A DNA stretch of 64,000 nt from Candidatus Altimarinota bacterium (GCA_023231115.1 JALNWA010000004.1:11289-75288); one strand, 5' to 3'. Shown: positions 26,274 to 35,522, counted from the stretch's first letter. Numbers and translations are program-made. Notes: generated by a model from the sequence alone, not told the origin.

Positions 26274-27683
26274 TTAGAATTCAACATTTACATTGTCCAC
26301 ATGGATATGGGCATCTTCGGTATAGAAACCTATATTCCCTGAAGAATAAGGTCTTTCCGTGTCTGTAAAAGAAGTAATTTGCGAACCATTCACCCAAACG
26401 GTTATTTTGTTTGAAGCATCCTGCTCAATTTTCACGTCATACCACTGCCCTATCGGGAAAAGAACATCAGAGCCAGTCGCAAGAAAACGCTGTCCTCCGG
26501 CATATTCCGGATCACGTTTTCCCAACTCCCAACCATTTGGTTTTGGAATAAAATAATAGAAATGATCATTGTCGGTATAATTCCAAACAACCCAAGCAAC
26601 CTCCCACGCATTTGGAGATGAACCGGTACGAAGTTGTTGGACAGTAAAAATTTTAGACTGAAACTGAATTGCCCCGTCATACAAAGGACCGGTAACCAAA
26701 CTTGCATGAGTGCTTCCCGCAGAATCAGCCACTTTCGGAGACAAATGAAGCAATTTATTGCTTCCCTCAGCCTCAATTCCAACGGTCCCATAACCTGCAA
26801 ACTCAACACCCCATGAACCAAAAGTTCCACCATCATCATAATTCGCAACAGAATATCCTGAGAAATCATCACTAAAGGAAGTGCTGTCAACAATCGGTGG
26901 ATCAACTACCGGAGGATCAACTACAGGTGGATTATCAGGAGTATCGTCAATTGGAACATCAGGAGTGTCAGGCGTAACAGGAGTATCCGGCGTATCGACA
27001 GTATTGTTGTCATCCGGAGTTATGTCGGTTGTATCATCTGTTTCATCATCAGGCACATAAACTTCTATACCCATCGCACGAACAATCATCTTCGACATCT
27101 CCGCTCTGTTAATATAATTATATGGCTTAAAAAGGCCAGAATCATATCCTTCAACAATTGATAAATTATAAACAGTTTCGACAGAATCATAGAACCAATC
27201 CGTAGATTTAACATCAACAAAATTCGCATTTCCACTCAAATCTTTTTCAAATTCAAAAGCCCGAATTATCATCGCCGCAAATTCAGCCCTGCTGACAGCC
27301 CTGCTTGGTCCATAAGTAGAATCTTCATAACCAGAAATAATACCAAGCGATTTCGCCATTTCAATATAAGGATAAGCCCACGAATATTTTGGAACATCTT
27401 TAAATGAAGGAATAGCAGAAACAACCAATTCAGCATCAGTATAACCGACAGCTTTCACGACAATTTTAGCCGCCATTTCTCTGGTGACATTGGCAGAAGG
27501 GTCAAAAGCAGGCTTGAGTCCGTCAATAACCCCAACGGCAACCAAATCTTGAACATACGCATAATACCAATCGCTTGTTTTAACATCCGAGAATGAATCA
27601 GCAAAAACAACGGAATTCATCGAAACAAAGGCAAAAACCACAAGCCCTGTAATAAATTTTCGAGATGTATAAATATCAAACAT
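26274..27683 (-). CDS. secreted SLH-domain surface protein with C-terminal jelly-roll-like domain
   Basis: A 469-residue exported protein. Signal peptide 1-28 (GLVVFAFVSMNSVVFA). Three S-layer homology repeats follow (about 29-80, 90-143, 150-200), each with the FxDV...WAYPYIE/WFYDSVE start and the NVTREMAAKIVVKA or YINRAEMSKMIVRA end; SLH domains bind pyruvylated cell-wall polymer. A Pro/Thr/Asp linker (205-262) with repeats of DTPD and VVDPP leads to a lectin/glucanase-like beta-sandwich (265-469) containing FSDDFSGY, WNYTDNDHFYYFI, YDVKIEQDASNKITVWVNG. Probably binds or hydrolyses a carbohydrate at the cell surface. The next gene upstream on the same strand encodes a lipoprotein. Confidence 0.88.
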   Translation of the reverse strand: MFDIYTSRKFITGLVVFAFVSMNSVVFADSFSDVKTSDWYYAYVQDLVAVGVIDGLKPAFDPSANVTREMAAKIVVKAVGYTDAELVVSAIPSFKDVPKYSWAYPYIEMAKSLGIISGYEDSTYGPSRAVSRAEFAAMIIRAFEFEKDLSGNANFVDVKSTDWFYDSVETVYNLSIVEGYDSGLFKPYNYINRAEMSKMIVRAMGIEVYVPDDETDDTTDITPDDNNTVDTPDTPVTPDTPDVPIDDTPDNPPVVDPPVVDPPIVDSTSFSDDFSGYSVANYDDGGTFGSWGVEFAGYGTVGIEAEGSNKLLHLSPKVADSAGSTHASLVTGPLYDGAIQFQSKIFTVQQLRTGSSPNAWEVAWVVWNYTDNDHFYYFIPKPNGWELGKRDPEYAGGQRFLATGSDVLFPIGQWYDVKIEQDASNKITVWVNGSQITSFTDTERPYSSGNIGFYTEDAHIHVDNVNVEF

Positions 27684-27686
27684 TTT

Positions 27687-28265
27687 TTACTCTGCTACAC
27701 TACCTGAATACCAAACATCCACTCTAACCAATTTTGAATATGAATCAGAACTGATATTTACACTGACTTCAAGCCCATCAGAACCCGTCACCCCATAAGA
27801 CGCTCCACTACCTTCACTTGATTGAGATGTAATTTTCCATGGAGCTTGTGAAAATAAATTTTTATAGAAATCTTTAACCGTTTTAACAGTTTCTGTTGTT
27901 TGAATTGTAATACTTTGATTTACATACCCCTCACTTCCATCATCAGAAGCTGATGTGATTTTTCCTTTGCCGTAAACCAAACCTGCAGGAAATCCGCTTG
28001 GGGCATCAACTGATTCAGCCTTATCAAATTCTTGAAGTTCCATTTTTGAACCGAATTCAGCATATGTTTCCATCATTTTTGCAACATCTTCAGGATTGTT
28101 TGGATCATAATCTTTGGCAATTTCTTGTTGAACCTCTGCCAACTCTTTATAATTTTCAATTGCTTCTTTTGTTATCGTTTCATCTGATTTTTCCTTTGAG
28201 CCGCATCCCAAAAAAGACAGGGAAATAGCCACCACCATCATTAAGGCAATGAAATTCTTTTTCAT
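27687..28265 (-). CDS. lipoprotein, function unknown
   Basis: A 192-residue lipoprotein; the start MKKNFIALMMVV was chosen over an upstream in-frame codon because it begins the signal peptide. The lipobox is LSFLGC near residue 20, followed by GSKEKSDE. The mature part has an acidic helical region (EAIENYKELAEVQQEIAK) and a C-terminal alpha/beta region with TVKTVKDFYKNLFSQAPWKITSQS, which reads like a small ligand-binding sandwich found in many bacterial lipoproteins. It lies 4 bp before the SLH gene, so they form an operon. Confidence 0.82.
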   Translation of the reverse strand: MKKNFIALMMVVAISLSFLGCGSKEKSDETITKEAIENYKELAEVQQEIAKDYDPNNPEDVAKMMETYAEFGSKMELQEFDKAESVDAPSGFPAGLVYGKGKITSASDDGSEGYVNQSITIQTTETVKTVKDFYKNLFSQAPWKITSQSSEGSGASYGVTGSDGLEVSVNISSDSYSKLVRVDVWYSGSVAE

Positions 28266-28393
28266 ATTTTTTATTTTATAAAATAATATATATATATAAG
28301 GATACCAAATAAAGGAGGGTTTTAGCAAATTATTTGCAATCACATAATAATTATAGGAAAATTAACTGTTAGGATATCAATAACCTCATTCTG

Positions 28394-31111
28394 ATGCATA
28401 AAAAAATTTACATTCCAATAATTATTATTACCGGAATTTTAGCGGCCGCATTTTTTTTATATCTTCCAAATGCAAAAAATTATTTCACAAGCGTCGTTTC
28501 GACTGACACAGATGCGGAAACTAAAGTGGCGGCATTTTCGGATGTGAATTCGAGTAATCAATTTTTCGATGCCGTGAATTTTGTAAAATCACAAAACTTT
28601 GTAAACGGATATGATGACGGAACTTACAAACCAAGTAGCCAAATAAATCGCGCAGAATTTGTAAAAATTATTATCGGCGCAATTTTCACGGAAAATGAAA
28701 TTTCACAATGCACACCAACAAAAACTTTTTCCGATGTAAACGAAAACGATTGGTTTTACAAATATGTTTGCACGGCCTCAAATAACGGAATTGTCGGAGG
28801 TTACGCAGATGGCTCATTCAAGCCCGCAAATTACATAAATTTTTCCGAGGCTTCAAAAATTATTGTAAATGCTTTCGGTTACCAAACTTCACCGAGTGAA
28901 CTTTGGTACCAATCATTTATTGAAAAACTGGAAGAATTAAAAGCAATTCCAACAACCATTTGTTCAGTTTCAAAAAACATTTCACGCGGAGAAATGGCGG
29001 AAATGATTTACAGATTAAAAGAAAAAATCACAAATAAAAGTTCCAGAAATTTTTTCACAGGTGACGTAAAAACAGTTGCATCAACAACATTCGTAAAATC
29101 ATATAGACTAAAAGAAAATTCAGACACATTTGGTATAGTTGAAACTTCAGACGGCGGATACGCATTGACAGGCAATACTTGGACACCAACAGAACTATGC
29201 GGTTACAGTATGTTCTTCATCAAAACAGACAACTCAGGGGACAAACAATGGAATAAACTTTTCCACAATTGCAGTTCTGAAGGTTATGCAATTACTCAAT
29301 TAACAGACGGCAATCTAGTAGCCGCCGGACAAGTCAGCGGCGAATTTAGAACAGACGAAGAACAAGCGGAACTTGAAGGACAAGGAGATAATTTCTTGGT
29401 TAAACTTGATAATAACGGAAATAATATTTGGACAAGAACAGTAAGTCAACAAAGCACGGATCGTCCAGCGAAACTTTTACCGACATCAAACGGCGGATTT
29501 ACAATGTCGGGATCGACAGGAACACTTGTCGGACAATTCGATGTCGCGGACATTCAAGATGTTTTGGAACTTGGAAATTTTGATGCTGACGGCGAGACAA
29601 ATTGGTTCAAAAAAATCGAAGGTGACGAAAACATGATGACCTCCGCGAACAAAACAAAAGACGGCGGATATATCATGATTGCGAATGTAAAACTCGTTGA
29701 AGAAAATGACCAAAAAGTCCCCGCTCTAGTAAAATTAAAATCAAACGGAACATTCGATTGGGCTACAGGACTTGAAAATTTACCGATTGAAATCCCAAAT
29801 TTGATAATAAATCCCGACGGAAAAACTTTCACAGTAGGAACTCCAAACAAAATGCACTTAGCGTTCGGACAATTCATGAACGCTGAACAAACCGACGACG
29901 GCGGATATATTGCGCTCGGAAGTTATTTCTCAGCAATATCGACAGCAGAAATTAACAAAGGAGTTGAAAACGCCTTCGGACAATCAAAATTTGTAGGCGT
30001 AAAAGTCGATTCAAAAGGCAAATTACAATGGGCAAGAACAATTAATATAAAAAAATTCTTGGAAGAAAGTGTAATGAAAAAAACTTCAGACGGCGGATAC
30101 ATAATCATGGGAAATAATTATGTTGGTGGATATATCAACGAAGACGCAATGGCTCAAGCAAAAATATACGAACAAATGATGGAAGATTATTATGCAAAAT
30201 ATCCGGTTATGAGCGAAGAGACTCCGGAATCAAAGAAAGCATTGGACGAAATTTCTGCAGAAATCGAATCATGGCAATCAGGGCTGGGTGTAAGAAATAT
30301 TACATTGGTAAAATTGGATAAAAATTTCAATTATCAATGGGGCAAAAATATCGGCGGAACAAAAGATTTGGACGGTTATGACATAATCCAAACCTCGGAT
30401 TCCGGCTACGCAATCACAGGAACATGGCACACAGGAATTAAAAGAAAAGTTTTAACTTCAATATTAGAATACACAGAAGCCATGATTATGAAATTGGATT
30501 TAAACGGAAATTTGGGCAACGACAACGGACTTGTCGCAGATTTTAGCGACATAGAATTAAGCGATGTAAGTGTGTACGTAGTCGCAAACAAATTAAGTTC
30601 ACCAGAACTTGTCATCGAATATCCGATGGAAAATGTTGTAAGGACAATAAATTTAACAAATAAAGACGGCGTAAAAACAATCGGTTCAGAAACAGCGACC
30701 TATCAAGCGCAAATTTGCAGTGAAACGACAAACACTTTAACAGTAACAGGCGGCACAACCACACCAACAACAAAAACACGCGCGCAAATGAAATACGACG
30801 AAACAGTTGCAATAGAAGCCAAAACAACAAAAGGAATATTGGTAAATGACGAAATAAGTCCAATTTTAAAAGAAGTATTCACAGATGTAAAATTGTGGGA
30901 CGACGACGTAAGCGGATGGGTCGCATACAGATTTAGCAGACTGGTTACGGAAACTGACATAAACAAAGTAATAACAAAATTGGAAGCACTTGGTTACGGA
31001 ATCGACAGCAACGCAAACAAAGATTTCACCGCAACAAAAATCGGATTAACACTAAATTTCCATTTTTATCTCGGCGACACAAACACAGGAAGACTTGATG
31101 TAATGTACTAA
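28394..31111 (+). CDS. SLH-domain protein with beta-propeller-like repeats
   Basis: A 905-residue surface protein. N-terminal membrane anchor or signal (IIIITGILAAAFFLYL). SLH repeats at about 48-100 (FSDVNSSNQFFDAVNFV ... INRAEFVKIIIGA), 113-165 (FSDVNENDWFYKYV ... INFSEASKIIVNAFG) and a weaker third (171-215). From about 235 to 715 there are at least six repeats of the type TSDGGYALTGN / TKDGGYIMIAN / TDDGGYIALGS, spaced about 55-90 residues, each followed by FVKLD or LVKLDKNGN-W; these blade-like units resemble bacterial beta-propellers. A last alpha/beta domain (about 750-905) is unrecognised. It is divergent from the lipoprotein/SLH operon. Confidence 0.87.
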   Translation: MHKKIYIPIIIITGILAAAFFLYLPNAKNYFTSVVSTDTDAETKVAAFSDVNSSNQFFDAVNFVKSQNFVNGYDDGTYKPSSQINRAEFVKIIIGAIFTENEISQCTPTKTFSDVNENDWFYKYVCTASNNGIVGGYADGSFKPANYINFSEASKIIVNAFGYQTSPSELWYQSFIEKLEELKAIPTTICSVSKNISRGEMAEMIYRLKEKITNKSSRNFFTGDVKTVASTTFVKSYRLKENSDTFGIVETSDGGYALTGNTWTPTELCGYSMFFIKTDNSGDKQWNKLFHNCSSEGYAITQLTDGNLVAAGQVSGEFRTDEEQAELEGQGDNFLVKLDNNGNNIWTRTVSQQSTDRPAKLLPTSNGGFTMSGSTGTLVGQFDVADIQDVLELGNFDADGETNWFKKIEGDENMMTSANKTKDGGYIMIANVKLVEENDQKVPALVKLKSNGTFDWATGLENLPIEIPNLIINPDGKTFTVGTPNKMHLAFGQFMNAEQTDDGGYIALGSYFSAISTAEINKGVENAFGQSKFVGVKVDSKGKLQWARTINIKKFLEESVMKKTSDGGYIIMGNNYVGGYINEDAMAQAKIYEQMMEDYYAKYPVMSEETPESKKALDEISAEIESWQSGLGVRNITLVKLDKNFNYQWGKNIGGTKDLDGYDIIQTSDSGYAITGTWHTGIKRKVLTSILEYTEAMIMKLDLNGNLGNDNGLVADFSDIELSDVSVYVVANKLSSPELVIEYPMENVVRTINLTNKDGVKTIGSETATYQAQICSETTNTLTVTGGTTTPTTKTRAQMKYDETVAIEAKTTKGILVNDEISPILKEVFTDVKLWDDDVSGWVAYRFSRLVTETDINKVITKLEALGYGIDSNANKDFTATKIGLTLNFHFYLGDTNTGRLDVMY

Positions 31112-31126
31112 TTCACAATTTTTTTG

Positions 31127-31132
31127 TATAAT
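31127..31132 (+). promoter_or_regulatory. -10 box TATAAT of the DUF4349 gene
   Basis: TATAAT about 30 bp before the ATG at 31163, giving a short leader. It argues against the alternative TTG start at 31124, which lies upstream of the transcript. Confidence 0.55.
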
Positions 31133-31162
31133 AATTCTCGTAAACCTCTAACCAAAATTTCT

Positions 31163-32059
31163 ATGAAAAAATATTGGCAAATAAAACCATGGTTGTTTAT
31201 CGTTGTACTTTTAGTATTAGTCATAAGTATCCTTTTCGCATTCGGCAACAATAACAATTCTGGATCAGGCGTGTCCTACGACATGGGAATTTCAGCTCCC
31301 GCTCCTGCAATGGACGTAGACAGCAGAAGCATGCTAAAAAGCGAAAGCGCAGGCAATGGAGCAATGACAACATCCACAACACAGGCAACCGAAAGAATGA
31401 TAATTAAAAATGGAAATCTTTCCCTCGTAGTTGATGATGTAAGAAAATCCTCTGACGATATTATAAAATACACTGAAGAAAAAGGTGGATTTTTGGTATC
31501 AAGCAATGTAAGCAAAGAAGGAATAGACTTAGACGGATACATTACTGTAAGAATCCCCTCCTCACTTTTAGAAAGCACAATGGCTTACATTAAAGAAATG
31601 GGCGAAGTCCAAAATGAACATATTGACGGACAGGATATCACGGAAGAATACACAGATCTCGAATCAAAATTGGGAAATCTTGAAGCAACCGAACAACAAT
31701 TTTTGCAAATCATGAAAAAAGCTGTAAAAGTCGAAGACGTTTTGGCAGTACAAAGAGAACTTGGATACGTTCGCGAAAATATAGAAATAACTAAAGGCAG
31801 AATAAAATATTTAAAAGAAAGCGTGGATTTATCAAGTCTTACAGTTTATTTATCAACAAATCCCGCAACACTTCCTGTCATAAACGAAGAAGATCAATGG
31901 AAACCTCTTGCAATATTGAAAGACGCTTTGCGTTCACTTTTGGATACAGGAAAAACAATAGTAAACGGCATAATCTGGATTGGAGTTTACCTACCGATAA
32001 TCACTATTGTTCTATTTGTTGCATGGTTGATAAGAAGACGAATTCGAAGGAATAAATAA
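31163..32059 (+). CDS. DUF4349 membrane protein
   Basis: A 298-residue protein with an N-terminal helix (WLFIVVLLVLVISILFAF) and a C-terminal one (IVNGIIWIGVYLPIITIVLFVAWLIRRRIRR). Between them lies the DUF4349 domain: RMIIKNGNLSLVVDDV, EEKGGFLVSSNVS, GYITVRIPSSLLESTM, then a coiled coil (ITEEYTDLESKLGNLEATEQQFL ... VEDVLAVQRELGYVRENIEITKGRIKYL). Membrane-anchored with the domain outside. Function unknown; it is often found with envelope genes, as here. Confidence 0.9.
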   Translation: MKKYWQIKPWLFIVVLLVLVISILFAFGNNNNSGSGVSYDMGISAPAPAMDVDSRSMLKSESAGNGAMTTSTTQATERMIIKNGNLSLVVDDVRKSSDDIIKYTEEKGGFLVSSNVSKEGIDLDGYITVRIPSSLLESTMAYIKEMGEVQNEHIDGQDITEEYTDLESKLGNLEATEQQFLQIMKKAVKVEDVLAVQRELGYVRENIEITKGRIKYLKESVDLSSLTVYLSTNPATLPVINEEDQWKPLAILKDALRSLLDTGKTIVNGIIWIGVYLPIITIVLFVAWLIRRRIRRNK

Positions 32060-32073
32060 AACAGATAATCAAT

Positions 32074-32105
32074 AAAAACGGCCCTCAAAAAAGAGAGCCG
32101 TTTTT
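32074..32105. terminator. bidirectional intrinsic terminator
   Basis: Thirteen-base arms (AAAAACGGCCCTC and GAGAGCCGTTTTT, one mismatch) around a six-A loop, with T-runs on both strands. Serves the DUF4349 gene (+) and the convergent radical SAM gene (-). Confidence 0.92.
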
Positions 32106-32112
32106 ATGTTTT

Positions 32113-33270
32113 TCACATCGCACTTGCAGGCTGATTTTTTTCACCGTCTTTTGTCCTAAGTCCGATTATTTCACCATTTTCCATGTCATATCCAAACGTT
32201 CCATCCTTCTTCATATGAAATGGATCGATGAAGCTCTTGCCAAGATTTGGCGTACAACACTGCAATCTTGGCAACAATGTCCCCGGCAGACGTTTTACAA
32301 GCTCACGCATTATTTCCATAGATCTCTCAAGTGTCACACATTTTTCCCTCGGAATTCCGCTTTTTATAGGATGAATCAAGTCTTTCGGGAACACACCATG
32401 CTCCGCAAGTTTCGTATACATCTCACGCAAAACATTCGGATCGTCATTAACACCTTTCAAAATCGGATGATTTGTACGAAGCCCAATTCCCATACCTCGA
32501 AAAATCCGCATCACATCAACGAATCCATGCGTTATTTCCCTAGGATGCAAAATCTGAATCGAAATAACCAGCGGATTTAAATGTCGAATAGCCTCAATCA
32601 TTTCAGGATTATTTAATATGGTTGACGGCATAACAACTGGTTCTCTGGTATTAATACTGAAATGAATCGGCGGAACTCCGCGCAATCCCCTTTTTCGATT
32701 TAATTGATCTCTCTGCAAAGCGATTTTTTCTATAAGCGCAGGTTTTACAGTCAATGGTTCCCCTCCACTCATTATAATATCGAAAATATTATCCCCTCCA
32801 ATCGAATCAAGATCTTCGAACGCCTGATTTATCGCTTCATCACTTAATACGCTTATCGTGTCATTAACATTTTTTCTGAAACAATGCGTACATCTTTGGT
32901 GACAAACGGAAGTCACGGTCATTATTACACTGCCTATGTATTTTTGCGTTATGGCAGGCGATTTTGTAACCCTTCTGTTTTCAATTGAAACAAGATGCCC
33001 GACATCATTGTCGGTGGCAATATCGGATTCATCCGGAAGAATAACAGATAAAAGAGGATCATTCAGATCCGCTGGCATCCCTATAACATTTTGAAGATAT
33101 TCCCCTGCAACAGCGAATGGATGCCCTTTCGCGATAGCTTTTCGAGATGCATCTATTCGATCATGGATTTCCGGCATAACAGCTTCCATGTCGTCAGGAT
33201 TACGAATAATCCTTTTTGGACGTGTAGTTGTAATGTTTTCCGGCAATGAATGTATTGATTGTAGTGTCAT
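32113..33270 (-). CDS. KamA-like radical SAM enzyme (lysine 2,3-aminomutase family)
   Basis: A 385-residue iron-sulfur radical SAM protein of the KamA/EpmB/AblA family. The cluster motif C123-x3-C127-x2-C130 (SVCHQRCTHCFRK) is followed by the SAM-binding GGEPL at 164-168 and the barrel strands FSINTREPVV, ISIQILHPREITHG and GLRTNHPILKGVND, typical of the family. The C-terminal LQCCTPNLGKSF corresponds to the region with the PLP lysine in KamA (GGGGK). The length is shorter than clostridial KamA (about 416) and near EpmB (about 340). It could make beta-lysine or another beta-amino acid; the substrate is not decidable. A candidate attenuator precedes it. Confidence 0.85.
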   Translation of the reverse strand: MTLQSIHSLPENITTTRPKRIIRNPDDMEAVMPEIHDRIDASRKAIAKGHPFAVAGEYLQNVIGMPADLNDPLLSVILPDESDIATDNDVGHLVSIENRRVTKSPAITQKYIGSVIMTVTSVCHQRCTHCFRKNVNDTISVLSDEAINQAFEDLDSIGGDNIFDIIMSGGEPLTVKPALIEKIALQRDQLNRKRGLRGVPPIHFSINTREPVVMPSTILNNPEMIEAIRHLNPLVISIQILHPREITHGFVDVMRIFRGMGIGLRTNHPILKGVNDDPNVLREMYTKLAEHGVFPKDLIHPIKSGIPREKCVTLERSMEIMRELVKRLPGTLLPRLQCCTPNLGKSFIDPFHMKKDGTFGYDMENGEIIGLRTKDGEKNQPASAM

Positions 33271-33293
33271 GATTTATTTTAATTAGTAAATAC

Positions 33294-33359
33294 AAAAAAA
33301 ACGCTTCCTTCCGAAGCGCCATATTTATTTATTCAAACATAAAATAGCTAGCTTCGGAA
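33294..33359 (-). promoter_or_regulatory. transcription attenuator candidate before the KamA-like gene
   Basis: Reading the minus strand: segment TTCCGAAGC (33359-33351), 33 nt, then GCTTCGGAA (33317-33309), which is its perfect complement. The second segment overlaps a terminator-like hairpin CGCTTC, GGAAG loop, GAAGCG (33318-33302) followed by eight T. The two pairings exclude each other, the classic antiterminator/terminator arrangement. It ends 24 bp before the ATG. No known riboswitch or T-box consensus is visible. Confidence 0.6.
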
Positions 33360-33465
33360 AAAGTTATTAAAGTAAAATTTACGCCAGCTCCTATTTATAT
33401 TTTCTAACATAATCATTTTTATGACTTATCTATACTCTATAAACGGTAAAATTTTAAAACTGTTA

Positions 33466-33505
33466 CAAGAAAACTTCTTGGCAGTAAAAATTTAGAGAGT
33501 AATAT
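33466..33505 (+). promoter_or_regulatory. promoter with overlapping palindrome of the permease gene
   Basis: -35 TTGGCA (33478-33483), 16-bp spacer, -10 TAATAT (33500-33505); the ATG follows after 9 nt. A perfect inverted repeat CAAGAA, AAC, TTCTTG (33466-33480) overlaps the -35 box and may be the site of a metal-responsive repressor. Confidence 0.55.
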
Positions 33506-33514
33506 ATCACCTAT

Positions 33515-34483
33515 ATGGACATTTTTTACCCGATACAATTACTCGCAGATTTTGTAAGTTATAATTTAGTAGGATTGGCTAAAGGATCATATTTAGCGAA
33601 TACTATAAACTTTTTCATTTACGACGTAATTAAAATCGGCCTACTTCTTTTGATTATAAATTTCGTAATGGCCATCGTGAATTATTATTTCCCGATGGAA
33701 AAAGCCAGAGACATTTTGACAAAAAAACGCTGGTTCGGAATGAATTATTTGATAGCCGCACTTTTGGGCGTAGTTACGCCATTTTGCTCTTGTTCCTCAA
33801 TTCCACTTTTCATTGGATTTACAGGCGCGGGAATTCCATTGGGAATTACATTCGCTTTCCTGATAAGCTCGCCATTAATCAACGAATCATCTCTCTACCT
33901 TTTTCCGGCGATGTTCGGGATGAAAGTCACAATTTTATATAATTTATTTGGACTGACAATCGCCGTCCTTGGCGGAATGTTAATTCAAAGATTAAAACTG
34001 GAAAAATACATTCTGCCCGATCTTCTAAAATTTAAACCAAAATCAAAAGAAGAACTCGGCAAAATTCCTTTAAAATTATTGATAAGATATTTTTTGGAAA
34101 GAGGGATGAGCATAACAAAAAAAATCTTCCCTTATTTAATTCTCGGAGTCGCTGTGGGAGCCATTATTCACGGCTTCGTTCCACAAAGTATAATTGAAAA
34201 TTATTTATCATCAAAGTCTTTGTGGACTGTGCCGTTGGCAGTTTTATTTGGCACCCCGCTTTACGCAAATTCCGTCAGCGTACTACCGATAATGGAAGCG
34301 CTCGCAGGAAAAGGAGTCCCACTGGGCACTGTTTTAGCCTTCATGACGGCAATCGTGACCTTATCTCTTCCCGAAGCAATCATTCTGAAAAAAGTCATGC
34401 GCTGGCAACTCTTGGCAATATTTTTCGGAATTACAATCGTCGGAATTATAATTATGGGCTACTTATTTAACGCTATTTTCTAA
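33515..34483 (+). CDS. ArsP/UPF0718-type permease (metal or metalloid efflux)
   Basis: A 322-residue membrane protein with about eight helices. It contains the family hallmark TPFCSCSSIPLFIGFTGAG at about 87-105 followed by GIPLGITFAFLISSPLINESS, and a second half-repeat VLFGTPLYANSVSVLPIMEAL with KGVPLGTVLAFM. Cys residues in the FCSC motif probably bind the substrate (trivalent organoarsenic, Cu or Zn in studied relatives). Its last 11 bp overlap the end of the convergent DUF5652 gene. The promoter contains a palindrome, fitting inducible control. Confidence 0.9.
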   Translation: MDIFYPIQLLADFVSYNLVGLAKGSYLANTINFFIYDVIKIGLLLLIINFVMAIVNYYFPMEKARDILTKKRWFGMNYLIAALLGVVTPFCSCSSIPLFIGFTGAGIPLGITFAFLISSPLINESSLYLFPAMFGMKVTILYNLFGLTIAVLGGMLIQRLKLEKYILPDLLKFKPKSKEELGKIPLKLLIRYFLERGMSITKKIFPYLILGVAVGAIIHGFVPQSIIENYLSSKSLWTVPLAVLFGTPLYANSVSVLPIMEALAGKGVPLGTVLAFMTAIVTLSLPEAIILKKVMRWQLLAIFFGITIVGIIIMGYLFNAIF

Positions 34484-34700
34484 AAAGTTTTGAAAACTTT
34501 AATTTTGCCACTCCAAATAAATATATAATTTCAAGAATTCCAAGAGTATTTACCACAAGAAGTATCACAAACCACCATGGCTGTCCTTTTCTTCCTGCGT
34601 GCCACAAAGCAAGTCCCTTCCAAAAAAAGCTCCATACGAAACAAAGAATCATAATCCAAAAAAACGAATAAAATCTTTCCTGATAAAAATTGTTCATCAT
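34473..34700 (-). CDS. DUF5652 small membrane protein
   Basis: A 75-residue protein with two helices (FFWIMILCFVWSFFWKGLALW and WWFVILLVVNTLGILEIIYLF). The WKGLALWHAGRKGQPWWF and NTLGILEIIYLFG pieces are the DUF5652 hallmark, common in candidate-phyla genomes. Function unknown. It marks the chromosomal left side of the repeat-bounded island that starts at 34766. Confidence 0.85.
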   Translation of the reverse strand: MMNNFYQERFYSFFWIMILCFVWSFFWKGLALWHAGRKGQPWWFVILLVVNTLGILEIIYLFGVAKLKFSKLFRK

Positions 34701-34765
34701 ATAGAGATAAGTTTAAAAAATTAACACATTAAATATACACCTTCGATAAATTTTTGGCACGAATT

Positions 34766-34793
34766 CTTCTGGCTAAACGGGTCTAGTACCCTT
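34766..34793. repeat. tRNA-tail-like intergenic repeat, copy 1
   Basis: Contains TGGCTAAACGGG followed by TCTAGTACCCTT. Compared with the other copies it lacks 4 bases after TGGCT. It lies between the DUF5652 gene and the thioredoxin-like gene and is the left border of the array. Confidence 0.75.
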
Positions 34794-34822
34794 ACGCCAA
34801 GACTAGACAAACCACAAAAAAC

Positions 34823-35485
34823 ATGCAATATTTCCCCCCTGTAACAAAACACCAAATGCCAGAAACATCAGAAGAAAAACCAAGCATACCGCCAATTTCC
34901 ATAAATCGACGCGAGGCGCTAAATAAAATATTTTCTATAGGTACAGCAATAAGCGCTACCGTCATTGGAGCCATGACCTCAACAGATACTCTCAAAGACA
35001 AAAAAATCAAAGAAAAACCGGCAGACACAAAAAATCCGACAACAGATACAATAGCAAAATTAATAAGAAGACTAAAAACAAAACTAAAACTAAAACACCC
35101 AGGAGCTATTTTTGAAGAACCGGAAACCATGGAGGACTTGGGTTCAGGAACCGTACTTGTTCTATTTAGCGCAAATTGGTGCGGCCAATGCGCATATGCT
35201 GGGGAGTTTTTGCAACGACAGGAAGAACAATTAAAAAAAGTTGGCATAAAACCATACGAATTTTATCAAGATTTAGGAATACAACCTCATAAAGAATGGA
35301 GCCCGCTTGCAGACGATTTGATGAAAAAACATGAAATAGAAAGCATCCCAACAGTATTAATATTTTCATCAGGAAAATTACTTCAAAAATTTGTAGGAAC
35401 AAACTATTGGAAAAAAAACAACATCCCAGAACTACCAACCTGGATAGAAGTTAACATCAAAAACGCAGAGGCAGAGAAAAAGTAA
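34823..35485 (+). CDS. exported thioredoxin-like protein with Tat-type signal
   Basis: A 220-residue protein. Residues 28-50 (NRREALNKIFSIGTAISATV) have a twin-Arg followed by a weak hydrophobic stretch, like a Tat signal or anchor. After a Lys/Thr-rich linker, the thioredoxin fold (about 105-215) shows SANWCGQCAYAGEFL with the redox pair CGQC and the cis-proline segment IESIPTVLIFSSGKLL. It probably reduces or isomerises disulfides outside the cell. It sits between repeat copies 1 and 2 and points opposite to most island genes. Confidence 0.85.
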   Translation: MQYFPPVTKHQMPETSEEKPSIPPISINRREALNKIFSIGTAISATVIGAMTSTDTLKDKKIKEKPADTKNPTTDTIAKLIRRLKTKLKLKHPGAIFEEPETMEDLGSGTVLVLFSANWCGQCAYAGEFLQRQEEQLKKVGIKPYEFYQDLGIQPHKEWSPLADDLMKKHEIESIPTVLIFSSGKLLQKFVGTNYWKKNNIPELPTWIEVNIKNAEAEKK

Positions 35486-35487
35486 AG

Positions 35488-35522
35488 CCTTCTGGCTGGC
35501 TAGTCGAGTCTAGCCCCCTTTT
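35488..35522. repeat. tRNA-tail-like intergenic repeat, copy 2
   Basis: TGGCTGGCTAGTCGAG followed by TCTAGCCCCCTTTT. It fills the gap between two convergent genes and touches the stop of the BRO-N gene. Confidence 0.8.

Noticed and set aside
33280..33480. Lysine riboswitch or T-box
   Set aside because: No known lysine-riboswitch or T-box consensus found by eye; only the terminator/antiterminator pairing is supported.
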